Source: Novosphingobium beihaiense (GTDB lineage Bacteria > Pseudomonadota > Alphaproteobacteria > Sphingomonadales > Sphingomonadaceae). From it: a DNA stretch of 33,945 bases. Of the stretch, positions 8,489 through 16,962 are shown piece after piece. Position 1 is the stretch's first letter, and each line of letters starts with the position of its first letter. A program made the translations under genes and the position numbers. The stretch is from contig NZ_JALHLG010000047.1 of the NCBI RefSeq assembly GCF_022832375.1, positions 1 to 33,945 of the forward strand, in the 5' to 3' direction. The notes under the pieces are model-generated. The model had not been told where the DNA came from. It did not search any database and saw nothing but the letters and a program-made list of their open reading frames with translations.

Positions 8489-9484
8489 ATGATTTCTAAC
8501 CGCGACCGCGCGCTCGAGGAAGCGGCCTCGTGGTACACCCGCCTCCTCGAAGAGGATGGGTTGGGCGTGGAAGCCGGGTTCGATGCCTGGCTGGAGGCCG
8601 ATCCGCTGCACGCCGAATGCTGGGCGCAGATCGCCGGCACCGCCCGCGGCATCGCCCAGACCGAACCGGCCCATCGGGAGCAGTGGAACAAGCCGCTTCG
8701 CCAAACGGAAGAACATGCACGGCGCGCCCGGACTTCCAAAGCCGTGCATCGCCCCGTTCGCGGAGCTTGGCGGCGGATCAGTCGCAAGAGCATCGCGGCG
8801 GCGGCCGTCGCGGCCTGCGCGCTGGCGGCGATCGCACCCGATGCGATGCTGCGCCTGAACGCCGACATGCTGACCGCGACTGGCGAAGTGCGCAACGTCA
8901 CGCTGGAGGACGGCAGTCGCGTCACGCTCGGTCCCGACAGCGCGATCGATGTGGATTACGCAGCCAAAGAGCGCACCGTCCACCTGCTGAAAGGGCAGGC
9001 CTGGTTCGAGGTCGCGCGCGACCCCACGCGCCCGTTCCGCGTCGAGGCCAAGGCGCTGACCGCGACCGTGCTCGGCACGGGTTTCGACGTGCTCATGATC
9101 GGCGATATCACGCGCGTCAGCGTGGCGCATGGGCGCGTGCGCGTGGCGGACGGCTCGGCCACGCGCGTACTGACCGCTGGGCAATGGGTGAGCGCCGAGG
9201 CGGGTCGTCTGACCGGCGGCGACGGCAGGCCCGCCGCGCTCGGCCTGTGGCGCAACGGCGAAATCGTGGCGCGGGATGGCGGAACGATCGCTGGCGTGAT
9301 CGACGAACTGCGCCCCTGGTATGGCGGGCATATCGTTCTTGCGAGCGATAAACTGGGCGAGCGGCCGGTCGCGGGCTTCTATCGAACCGACGACGCGGCA
9401 CGCACCCTTCGCAACCTCGTCGCGCCCTATGGCGGCACGGTGACCACGATCACGCCCTGGCTGATCGTGGTTTCGGGCGGATGA
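8489..9484 (+). CDS. FecR-like anti-sigma / signal transducer
   Basis: This 331-residue inner-membrane regulator pairs with the preceding FecI-like sigma factor. The cytoplasmic N-terminus has the DUF4880 pattern (EEAASWYTRLLEED...FDAWLEADPLHAECW, residues 10-45). A single membrane helix lies near 101-119. The periplasmic FecR domain starts near 130 (GEVRNVTLEDGSRVTLGPDSAI) and runs through GQAWFEVARDPTRPFRVEA and VLGTGFDVL. The C-terminal domain ends in TPWLIVVSGG. It should sense the loaded receptor through an STN domain in the periplasm. The ATG at 8489 follows GGGAG at a good distance. An earlier ATG at 8420 is in frame but adds atypical residues. It is convergent with the next receptor gene, with a hairpin between. 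Confidence 0.9.
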   Translation: MISNRDRALEEAASWYTRLLEEDGLGVEAGFDAWLEADPLHAECWAQIAGTARGIAQTEPAHREQWNKPLRQTEEHARRARTSKAVHRPVRGAWRRISRKSIAAAAVAACALAAIAPDAMLRLNADMLTATGEVRNVTLEDGSRVTLGPDSAIDVDYAAKERTVHLLKGQAWFEVARDPTRPFRVEAKALTATVLGTGFDVLMIGDITRVSVAHGRVRVADGSATRVLTAGQWVSAEAGRLTGGDGRPAALGLWRNGEIVARDGGTIAGVIDELRPWYGGHIVLASDKLGERPVAGFYRTDDAARTLRNLVAPYGGTVTTITPWLIVVSGG

Positions 9485-9490
9485 GACGCA

Positions 9491-9508
9491 GGCCGTGTGA
9501 GCACGGCC
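9491..9508. terminator. Perfect hairpin between convergent genes
   Basis: GGCCGTG, a TGAG loop and CACGGCC form a perfect 7-bp stem with a four-base loop. It sits in the 37 bases between the ends of the FecR-like gene (plus) and the TBDR gene (minus). No T-run follows on either side, so it may be a weak bidirectional terminator or serve to protect mRNA ends. Confidence 0.45.
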
Positions 9509-9521
9509 CGCACCGGTAAGT

Positions 9522-12037
9522 TCAGAAGCTGTATTTCGCGGTAAAAATCGCCTGTCTGGGCGTGCCGTAGACACCGATATAATTGTGTCCGGTGAAGTAC
9601 TTCTTATCGAGAATATTGTTCACGTTCAGGGACACGCGAAGCCGAGGCAGAACGGGGTATTGGGCCATCAAATCGATGATAACGAGATCGTCCTGCATGA
9701 ATGTTTCGCCGTTCGGCCCCGCATTCGCGACATAGCTTCGCCCCTGCCATCTCAGGTTTCCGCCGATGGCTAGGTCCTGCAGCGGGCCGCTGAAACGATA
9801 GCTGGTAAAAACCTTCACCGATTCCTTCGGGACATGCGTCGTGAGCGGTTCCTCGTCGCGATCTTCCACCTTCGTATAGCTGTAGCCGCCGGAAACCTGC
9901 CAATCCGGCAGCAGCTCCCCGGAAACTTCCAGCTCCACGCCTTTGGACTCCGTGCCGCTGACGGCCTCATAGGCCTGGCCGCCGCTGGGTGTTAGTGCCC
10001 CCGGAACGGCCAGGGCGAAATTGTCCTGCTTGATCTTGAACACAGCCAGGCTGGCGTTGAGCCGTCCATCATAGAATTCCGCCTTCAGACCAGCCTCGTA
10101 ATTCGCGCCTTCCACGGGCGATAGCCTGTCTCCATCGGTGTCCTCATTGGATTGCGGGTTGAAGATATCGGCATAGCTCGCATAGGCGGAGATGTTGTCC
10201 GTCAGGTCGACGACGATGCCGCCATAGGGGGTGAACACGCCGTTATCGCGCGTGAGCAGGCTGTATACGCGGCTCTCCCCAGGTACCTGGCTCCACGACT
10301 TCTCCGTCCAGTTGGTCACCCGCGCACCCAGTATGACCTTCACCCGGTCATGCAGGTTCAGGCGTGTCGAGACATAGATTCCAAGCTGCTCGCTATAGCC
10401 ACCGGACCGGCCGCCGGTCGGCTCATAGTCTCCCATGGCTATCTCGCCGGTTTCGAGCAGGGCGATGGCGTCGGGAACGGGAAACTGATTGGTGCTGCTT
10501 CCGTCGCCATACCACCCCGGATAGCCGGGACCGTCATCGCTTCCCTTGCTGTAGCTGCCGCCCAGCATCAACTCATGACTGCGTCCCAGAAGATCGAAGG
10601 GGCCGGAAAGGCGCAGGGAGGCAGACCATTGTTCGAGATCGGACGCCCAGCGCGTGGTGTAGAAGGTGGCGCCTTCGCCCGTTACCGGATCGATCGTGGT
10701 CGCATACATCGACCCGAAGGTGGAATCGTATTCCGGGCGTGAATAGTCCCCATCGAGTTTTGCGTTCCAGCCGCCGCCGAGATCATGATCCAGCCCGGCG
10801 AAGACCATCAGATCCGAATCGGTCATTTCGCTCCATTTGGAGCCGGAATTAGAGCGTCTTGGCAGATCCGCAACGGTGCCGTCGGAAAAGAACAGTGGCA
10901 CGCCCCAATTGGCCGAAGCGTCATTCTCGAACCGCTGATACTGTGCCCCGGCGGTGAAAACGGTGCTGTCGGTAAGGTCACCTTCGATAATGCCGTAGAG
11001 CACATATTTTTCCGAGTGGCTGCGCGCCGTGAACCAGTCGCTCTGCTGGTAGGCTGCCACAAGCCGACCACGAATATTACCGCTGGCGGACAACGGCCCG
11101 CTCACATCCCCTTCTACGCGATACCGATCCCACGAGCCCACCTGCGCCGCCAGATGCGCCTGGAATGCACGGGTCGGCTTCTTGCGAACGAAATTGACGG
11201 TTGCCGCCGGAGTTCCGACCCCGTTCAGCAGTCCGGTTGCACCGCGGACCACTTCGATGCGGTCGTAGACAGCCATATCGGCCGTGGTATCCTCGAAGCC
11301 GAAAATGGTGGTTTGCCGGGGTACGCCATCGACCTGAAAGTTTTCCACGTCAAAGCCGCGGGAATAAAAGCCGATCCCGTCCGAGCCGAGCGCCCCTTGC
11401 GGCGCATAGGTAATACCGACGGTTTGCTCCAGAACCTCGGTGATTTCGTTGAGCGCCTGATCGTCCATGCGCGAGCGTGTAAAGACCGTGACCGACTGCG
11501 GCGTTTCACGAAGCGACAGCCGAAGCCCCGTGGCGCTGTTCGTCGCCCCCGCGGTGTAAGAACCGCTGCCCTCGGTTGCCGACGGATCCTGGTGATGCTT
11601 GACGAAAGACCGGAGAAGGCACTGCCTCCGGTTCCCTCGACCCGAACCGGCCCGAGCTGGATCGCACCGTCGCCGGACGCCTGCGGCGCGCGTTCGATGC
11701 GCACCGCGTTGGCGCCGAGGAAGCGGAAGGTAAGGCCCGTTCCCGCCAGCAACCGGCTCAGCGCCTCGCCTGGCGCCATCGCGCCGCTAACGGCCGCGCT
11801 GCGGCGCGAGGCGGTGAGGGTACTGTCGGAGGAGATCTGATAGCCCGACTGGCGGGCAAAGATAATCAGCGCATCGTCAAGGCTTTGCGCCGGAATATTG
11901 AAATCCTGCACCGTTGAGGCCTGCCTTTCCTGCGCATGCGCCATGCCCGCCGGCACCATGCCGCCCGCCAGCGCCGTGGCCGCCAGTAATGTCCTCAGCG
12001 CTTTGCCGCTTGCCCGCGCTTTCCCCCGTCCGTTCAT
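9522..12037 (-). pseudogene. FecA-like TonB-dependent receptor with STN domain, frameshifted
   Basis: The 5' part reads from ATG 12037 (GAAGGG eight bases before it) through a signal peptide ending MAHA and an STN signalling domain (QSLDDALIIFARQSGYQI ... LSRLLAGTGLTFRFLGA) to about GSAFSG (11615). The plug and barrel continue in another frame from SFVKHHQDPSATEGSG through SLRETPQSVTVFTRSRM to the aromatic end AKYSF. Total length is 2516 bases; one added base would give 838 residues, almost the 837 of the paralogue at 14139. So a single base is missing near 11605-11625, by mutation or sequencing error. If real, it silences the receptor. It is the third gene after the sigma and FecR genes on the same strand, so it is their natural partner. 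Confidence 0.88.
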
Positions 12038-12151
12038 CAATTCATCCCTTCCATCGTCGAAACCGGATGCAGCCCCCAACCTATTCGCTAATGCGAAAAG
12101 GTTGCAATTGCTGCTCGTGCGGTTCGACGACGGCGCGCGCCTCTATTCCTG

Positions 12152-12173
12152 CACCGACGCGAAAAAAGTTCCC
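12152..12173 (-). promoter_or_regulatory. Candidate FecI-type promoter upstream of the frameshifted TBDR
   Basis: On the minus strand this reads GGGAACTTTTTTCGCGTCGG, 115 bases before the receptor start. A very similar stretch, GGAAACTTTTTTGCGCGG, lies at 14029-14012, before the fecI-like gene on the same strand. GGAAA resembles the -35 element of E. coli FecI promoters. The shared string suggests that both genes answer to the same sigma factor. The distance from the first box to the following TCGGTG differs by a few bases, so the -10 element is not defined. Confidence 0.4.
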
Positions 12174-12183
12174 TGGCGGGCGT

Positions 12184-13191
12184 TCAGCCGGATTTGGAGA
12201 CGAGGATCAGCCAAGGCGTGATCCGACGGATCGCGCCGCCATGGGCGCTGAGCAACAGCGACAACGCCTTTTCCGGATCGCGGGGGTCGTAGGCGCCGGT
12301 TACGCGCTGGCGGCCCATTTCTGCATCGGTGAGGATGATGATGCCGTCATACCAGGGGCGCAGGCGGTCGATCACCTCGGCGACCGGCCGGTCTTTTACC
12401 ACTACCATCGCCCGGCCCGGCGCGCTGTCATCGCCCGCGCCGGAGCCATGTTCGACCTGGCGATCCTTATCCACGCGCAGCCAGTCGCCGCCGGTTAGCA
12501 CGCGCCGGATGGCAGGTCCGTCCCCTCTGCCGTCCACGCGCACGCGCACACGCCCATGCGCCACGGCGACCCAGGTGCCGGTGCGTTCCCGGCGAATCTC
12601 GAACGCGGTGCCGAGTACGGTCGTGCGTATGTCGCCTGCCTTCACGCGAAAGGGACGCGCCGGATTGGGCGCGACGTCGAAGGAGGCTTCGCCGGAAAGC
12701 AGATCCACTTTCCGCTCCCCGGCGCTGTAGGCGACGCTGATCGCACTGTCCGGACCGAGATAGACCCTGCTGCCGTCATCAAGCGTCATCGTCGCCAGTT
12801 CGGCGGTGCCGGTGATCCGGTCGGCGGAAACGCGAAGCCAGAGCGAAGGCGCGGCCACGACGACCAGGCAGGCGGCGACGGCAGCGGCGATCAGCGCGCG
12901 CTTGCGGGGTTTTCCGCCTTGCCGGCCGTGCGCGATCCGGCCTGGTTTTCTCGATCCGCCGGAACGGGCGGCTGATGAGTGGCGGGCGCCGGGCTGGAAT
13001 TGGGGCGCATGGCCGATGGCGTCATAAGTCTCGGTCGCGGCGGCCCATGCGCGCCTGTTGGCGGGGCTGGCGCCCAGCCATGCCGCGAACGCCGCGCGCA
13101 CCTCTTCCGCGACGGGCTCTTCGGCCAGCAAGATCAGCCAGTTTGCCGCTTCGAATGCCGGGCTCTTGCCGTTGGGGGCGTCCGCGCTCAT
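12184..13191 (-). CDS. FecR-like anti-sigma / signal transducer
   Basis: This is a 335-residue FecR protein. The N-terminal DUF4880-like segment is FEAANWLILLAEEPVAEEVRAAFAAWLGASPANRRAW (13-50). A basic linker is followed by a membrane helix near 99-117. The FecR domain begins at GTAELATMTLDDGSRVYLGPDSAISV and continues through GEASFDVAPNPARPFRVKA and VLGTAFEI. The tail RITPWLILVSKSG parallels the other FecR in this window. It lies between its sigma gene (139 bases upstream) and the receptor (146 bases downstream), giving the order fecI-fecR-fecA. The ATG at 13191 is chosen because the family motif begins soon after; AAGG lies about ten bases before. Earlier in-frame starts would run into the sigma gene. 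Confidence 0.9.
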   Translation of the reverse strand: MSADAPNGKSPAFEAANWLILLAEEPVAEEVRAAFAAWLGASPANRRAWAAATETYDAIGHAPQFQPGARHSSAARSGGSRKPGRIAHGRQGGKPRKRALIAAAVAACLVVVAAPSLWLRVSADRITGTAELATMTLDDGSRVYLGPDSAISVAYSAGERKVDLLSGEASFDVAPNPARPFRVKAGDIRTTVLGTAFEIRRERTGTWVAVAHGRVRVRVDGRGDGPAIRRVLTGGDWLRVDKDRQVEHGSGAGDDSAPGRAMVVVKDRPVAEVIDRLRPWYDGIIILTDAEMGRQRVTGAYDPRDPEKALSLLLSAHGGAIRRITPWLILVSKSG

Positions 13192-13330
13192 CGGCAAGCG
13201 CCTTCGACGGGAGGTAGCCGGACCGGCTCTGCCGCGAGGGCGGGTGAAGGTGCGGGGTTTGCCGAAGCGGCGCATATAAGCGATGACGAATCGCGCGTGC
13301 CTGTTTCCTTCGCTGACATGATAAGCCGCA

Positions 13331-13882
13331 TCACAAATCCGGGTCCCGGCGCTGCATGCAATATTGCAGGCCCTCGACGATAATCCCCTGCGCGCGTGAC
13401 ACCGAGATGCCGAGATGCGCGGCGATCTCGGCCAATCGTTTACCCTCCATACGGTGCATGTGGATCGCGATGCGCGTGCGTTCGGGCAGCTCGTCGAGCG
13501 CTTCGAACACAATCTTCAGTTCGGCCCGCGCGATGGCCTGGGCTTCCGGATCGGGCCGGACATCGGCCTCCACTTCCAGCCTTTCGCTCGCCGCATCGTC
13601 GTGAATCCTGCCGACCCTGCCCAGCTTTCGCCGGCCGTCGATCGCAAGGTTGCGGACGATGCGATAGAGATAGCGGACGGGCTGATGCACGGTACGCGCC
13701 CGCTCCGCCTGTTCGAAGCGCAGCCAGGCTTCCTGAACCACATCCTCGGCATCGCTCCGGCTGCCGACGATGCCGCTGGCATAGTCGATCAGCACATGGT
13801 TATGAGACCGGAACAATCTCGGCAGCGGACGGTCGGCGCTCAAATCGTCGGTTACCTCCGGTCGCGAGCGTTTTTGACGCAA
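13331..13882 (-). CDS. FecI-like ECF sigma factor
   Basis: This is a 183-residue ECF sigma factor. Region 2 reads FRSHNHVLIDYASGIVGSRSDAEDVVQEAWLRFEQ and VRYLYRIVRNLAIDGRRK. Region 4 reads LDELPERTRIAIHMHRMEGKRLAEIAAHLGISVSRAQGIIVEGLQYC with its helix-turn-helix. It heads a minus-strand group with the FecR at 12184 and the STN-type receptor at 9522, and is divergent from the STN-type receptor at 14139. A FecI-like promoter motif lies about 124 bases upstream, which suggests positive autoregulation (inference). It is distinct from the other FecI-like protein here, with which it shares only the general family pattern. Confidence 0.92.
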   Translation of the reverse strand: MRQKRSRPEVTDDLSADRPLPRLFRSHNHVLIDYASGIVGSRSDAEDVVQEAWLRFEQAERARTVHQPVRYLYRIVRNLAIDGRRKLGRVGRIHDDAASERLEVEADVRPDPEAQAIARAELKIVFEALDELPERTRIAIHMHRMEGKRLAEIAAHLGISVSRAQGIIVEGLQYCMQRRDPDL

Positions 13883-14005
13883 TCAGTCTGGCGGGAAACA
13901 GGACGCGCCTCGCCTTATTGCGAAGAATTATCAGAAATCGCCCTAACCAACCGCATCCTGTTTGACAACATGTGCCAACGGATCGCGGTGTCGGAAACCG
14001 AATTT

Positions 14006-14029
14006 CACCGACCGCGCAAAAAAGTTTCC
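14006..14029 (-). promoter_or_regulatory. Candidate FecI-type promoter upstream of the sigma gene
   Basis: The minus strand reads GGAAACTTTTTTGCGCGG followed by TCGGTG. It matches the string upstream of the frameshifted receptor (12173-12152) in the GGAA-CTTTTTT core. It points at the sigma gene starting at 13882. On the opposite strand there is another GGAAAC at 13993, facing the receptor at 14139, which could serve that gene; no clear -10 element was found for either. Confidence 0.35.
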
Positions 14030-14138
14030 GGCATTTGCTGAATCCGGCACGCCCCATCCGTCAACTCTCGTGAGATGCCTTTCTGCGACGCATTAGCAAG
14101 AATGGCGACCTCTCTACGGAACAAGGAGTTGCGCATAA

Positions 14139-16652
14139 ATGTTGAGGGCGAACGGGGGATCGGACGGCAAGCCTATCAGGATGGTTCTGGCCAGTGCACT
14201 GCTGGCAACAAACGCTTTGGCGGGGCCGTTCGCGCCCGCCGCGCTGGCGCAGAAAACATCGGCCACGCAGGGTGATTTCCGGATTGCAGCGCAGCCGCTG
14301 GGCGATGCGCTCGTCGAGTTCGGACGTCAGTCGGGGCTGGAAGTCACGGCCGATCCTGCACTGATTGCGGGCAAACGCTCGGCGGAAGTTTCAGGCAGGC
14401 TTGCCCCCGGCGCCGCGCTCAGCCGCCTGCTGGCAGGTACGGGGCTTACTTTTCGCTTCATCAGCGCGACAGGCGTGACGCTGGAACCTGCGCCGCAGGC
14501 ATCGGGCGATGGCACGATCCGGCTTGGACCGGTGCGGGTCGAGGGGGCGGATGGGCCAGGCAAGGCAGTCTATGCTGCCGACCTCATCACGGAAAACAGC
14601 CCATCCTATACCAGCAAGGCGGTTACCATCGGCTCGAAGGTCCCGCGCTCCCTGCGTGAAACCCCGGCGACCGTCACCGTGCTGACGCGTGAGCGGATCG
14701 AGGATGCCGGCCTGTTCGAGCTGAAAGACATCCTGGCCGAAACGCCCGGCATAACCGTGACCTCCTATAATTCCCAGCAGCCGCAGATCCAGTCGCGCGG
14801 TTTCTTGCTGCAGGACATCCGGGTCGACGGGCTGCCGATCTCGAATGACGCGTTCACCTTTTTCGATCTCGCCCAATATGATCATATCGAGGTCTTGCGC
14901 GGCGTCGACGGGCTTTACGGCAGCAACGGCCAGCCGAGCGGCGCGGTCAATCTTTCACGAAAGCGCGCGCTTTCTACGCCCAAATATGCGCTCACCCTGT
15001 CGGCAGGCAGCTGGAACAATTACCGGGCCGAAGCCGACATAACCGGGCCGCTGAACGAAAGCGGGACGCTGCGCGCCCGGGCCGTCGGCGTGTATCACAA
15101 CCGGGACTTCTTCTACGACACTGCCAATCGCGAGATCGTATCGCTCTATGGTCGTCTTGAATGGGACGCGACACCCGACACGATGATCGCGCTGGGCGGC
15201 GCCTATGAGACGCACCGCGAGCACGGTTATGGCCAGTCCGGTCTTATGCGGTATCAGACCGGCGAGGATCTGAAGCTGCCCAGAAGCACCAGTTTCGCCA
15301 CCGATTTTTCCCATTGGGACCACGATACCGCCGAACTATTCGCAAGCGTAGAACAGGCTCTGGGCGATGACTGGAAGATCAGTGCCAATGGTGCGTATCG
15401 GACATATACGCGCGATATTTCAGCCGCTTATGTTTTCGGAGGGCTGATACCCGACACGCATGAAGGCGCGCTTCTGGCCAGCATGTCGTCCGATCTGGAC
15501 AAGGATGACACCTATTCCTTCGCGGCGAATATCAGCGGCAGTTTCGAACTGTTCGGCCAGTCGCACGATATGGTCTTCGGCGGCGAATACAGACATAGAA
15601 AAACGAGCAGCAAAAGCTTTCTGATGCCCGGCTCGCCGCCTCCCGTGGACATTTTCGATTTCGACCCCGGAGCATGGGACGCATTCGAAATTCAGCGCGA
15701 CGAAGTAGACGGGCTCCGCAAAGCCAGGCGCGAAGACGTGGCGCTATATGGCAGCGTTCGGCTGAATCCGACCGATCAGCTTCACCTGGTCGTCGGCGGG
15801 CGGTACACGGATGTCGAGGACGGCACTTTCGATTACGATCCGACAGGGACGGACAATAGCTTCGTCCTCACACGCCTTTTCACATCCAAGGGTGATGCCT
15901 TTACCCCCAATGCTGCGCTGATCTGGGACTTTACCGATCAGCTTTCGCTGTACGGCAGCTATGCGAAACTTCGCCAGTTCCCCAGCGGCGTCACGGTGCA
16001 GGGCAATCCGCTGTCGCCTACCAATGGCCGCAACCTCGAAATCGGTGTCAAAGGTGCATTTCGGGACGGACGCCTGAATGCGAGCATTGCCGCCTATCAG
16101 ATCGACCGGACCGATGTTCCCGTCTATGCCGGTTTCACGGTCGGTTCCCAGTCCGCATATAACGTGGTCGGCAAACAGCGCAGCCGCGGTGTCGAAATGG
16201 ACGTAAGCGGCGAACTGGTTCCCAATGTGCAGATTTCGGCGGGCTATACCTATAACAAAAATGATGATCTCGATGCGGATCAGCAATATAGCACTGCTAC
16301 TCCCAAACATATGCTGCGGCTTTGGGCATCCTATACGCCAATTGAAAAATTGCAGCTTGCCGGCGGCATAAACTGGCAAAGCAGCCATTTCGTGCGCGGA
16401 ACCGTCTCGATATATAAGCGGAACACCACGCCCCCGGAGGTCATCAGAACCGAATCTTTCGACTATACGCAGCCTGCCTATGCCGTGGTGAATGCGAGGG
16501 TCGCCTATGCGCTGTTCCCGAATATTTCGCTGTCCGCCAATCTGAACAATCTTTTCGACAAGACCTATTACGCCACGGTCGGCTCCAGTTCCGGCTCCAA
16601 CTGGTATGGCGAGCCGCGCAATGTGCTGGTGAAATTGCGGGCGGAATTCTGA
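14139..16652 (+). CDS. FecA-like TonB-dependent siderophore receptor with STN domain
   Basis: This is an 837-residue transducing outer-membrane receptor. The signal peptide ends near ALAQ (residue 38). The STN domain runs from about 45 to 115 (FRIAAQPLGDALVEFGRQSGLEV ... LSRLLAGTGLTFRFISA), and should bind a FecR C-terminal domain. The plug contains SLRETPATVTVLTRERI, IQSRGFLLQDIRVDGLPI and IEVLRGVDGLYGSNGQPSGAVN. The barrel ends in the usual aromatic residue (KLRAEF). AAGGAG stands ten bases before the ATG. It is divergent from the fecI-like gene at 13882 and is the only complete STN receptor in the window, so it may respond to either FecIR pair. The N-terminal half is very similar in pattern to the frameshifted receptor, which suggests duplication. 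Confidence 0.95.
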   Translation: MLRANGGSDGKPIRMVLASALLATNALAGPFAPAALAQKTSATQGDFRIAAQPLGDALVEFGRQSGLEVTADPALIAGKRSAEVSGRLAPGAALSRLLAGTGLTFRFISATGVTLEPAPQASGDGTIRLGPVRVEGADGPGKAVYAADLITENSPSYTSKAVTIGSKVPRSLRETPATVTVLTRERIEDAGLFELKDILAETPGITVTSYNSQQPQIQSRGFLLQDIRVDGLPISNDAFTFFDLAQYDHIEVLRGVDGLYGSNGQPSGAVNLSRKRALSTPKYALTLSAGSWNNYRAEADITGPLNESGTLRARAVGVYHNRDFFYDTANREIVSLYGRLEWDATPDTMIALGGAYETHREHGYGQSGLMRYQTGEDLKLPRSTSFATDFSHWDHDTAELFASVEQALGDDWKISANGAYRTYTRDISAAYVFGGLIPDTHEGALLASMSSDLDKDDTYSFAANISGSFELFGQSHDMVFGGEYRHRKTSSKSFLMPGSPPPVDIFDFDPGAWDAFEIQRDEVDGLRKARREDVALYGSVRLNPTDQLHLVVGGRYTDVEDGTFDYDPTGTDNSFVLTRLFTSKGDAFTPNAALIWDFTDQLSLYGSYAKLRQFPSGVTVQGNPLSPTNGRNLEIGVKGAFRDGRLNASIAAYQIDRTDVPVYAGFTVGSQSAYNVVGKQRSRGVEMDVSGELVPNVQISAGYTYNKNDDLDADQQYSTATPKHMLRLWASYTPIEKLQLAGGINWQSSHFVRGTVSIYKRNTTPPEVIRTESFDYTQPAYAVVNARVAYALFPNISLSANLNNLFDKTYYATVGSSSGSNWYGEPRNVLVKLRAEF

Positions 16653-16798
16653 TGCCTGGCACATCCGGCGGCATCGCTGCTCGCCCATGGAGCGCCTGCG
16701 GGGGCGACGCCTCGCCCATCGTTAAGGTGGCGGCAGGCTGAACCGGCTTGCAGACCGGATGAGCCATGTTCTTCCCCGGCAAGTCAATTTTGACAATC

Positions 16799-16842
16799 GG
16801 TCGACCGGCAGCCTCCGCCTCCGGCGGAATTATTCGACCGAC
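16799..16842 (+). terminator. Nested stem-loop after the STN receptor gene
   Basis: The sequence GGTCGA at 16799-16804 can pair with TCGACC at 16833-16838, and inside it CCGCC-TCC-GGCGG (16815-16827) forms a second stem. An AATTATT stretch follows the inner stem, with no true T-run. It lies between the receptor end and the Fur-like site of the next operon, so it may terminate the receptor transcript. The assignment is tentative. Confidence 0.3.
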
Positions 16843-16881
16843 CAGTGAAAAACCGTCCGCGGGTTTCGTCATGGAAGTGTG

Positions 16882-16900
16882 GCAATTGAGAATGATTAGC
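16882..16900 (+). promoter_or_regulatory. Fur-box-like operator
   Basis: GCAATTGAGAATGATTAGC resembles the classical GATAATGATAATCATTATC Fur box and is almost the same as the site at 28135-28153 (GCAATTGAGTCTCATTAGC). It lies about 60 bases before the PepSY gene start, where a repressor would block transcription. The intergenic stretch between the receptor stop at 16652 and the PepSY start holds no other gene. Confidence 0.6.
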
Positions 16901-16962
16901 ATGATGGACGAAGTTCAATGTCCCCCCAGGGGCGCCTATGGCCATTCCATGGGGGCGGGCGC

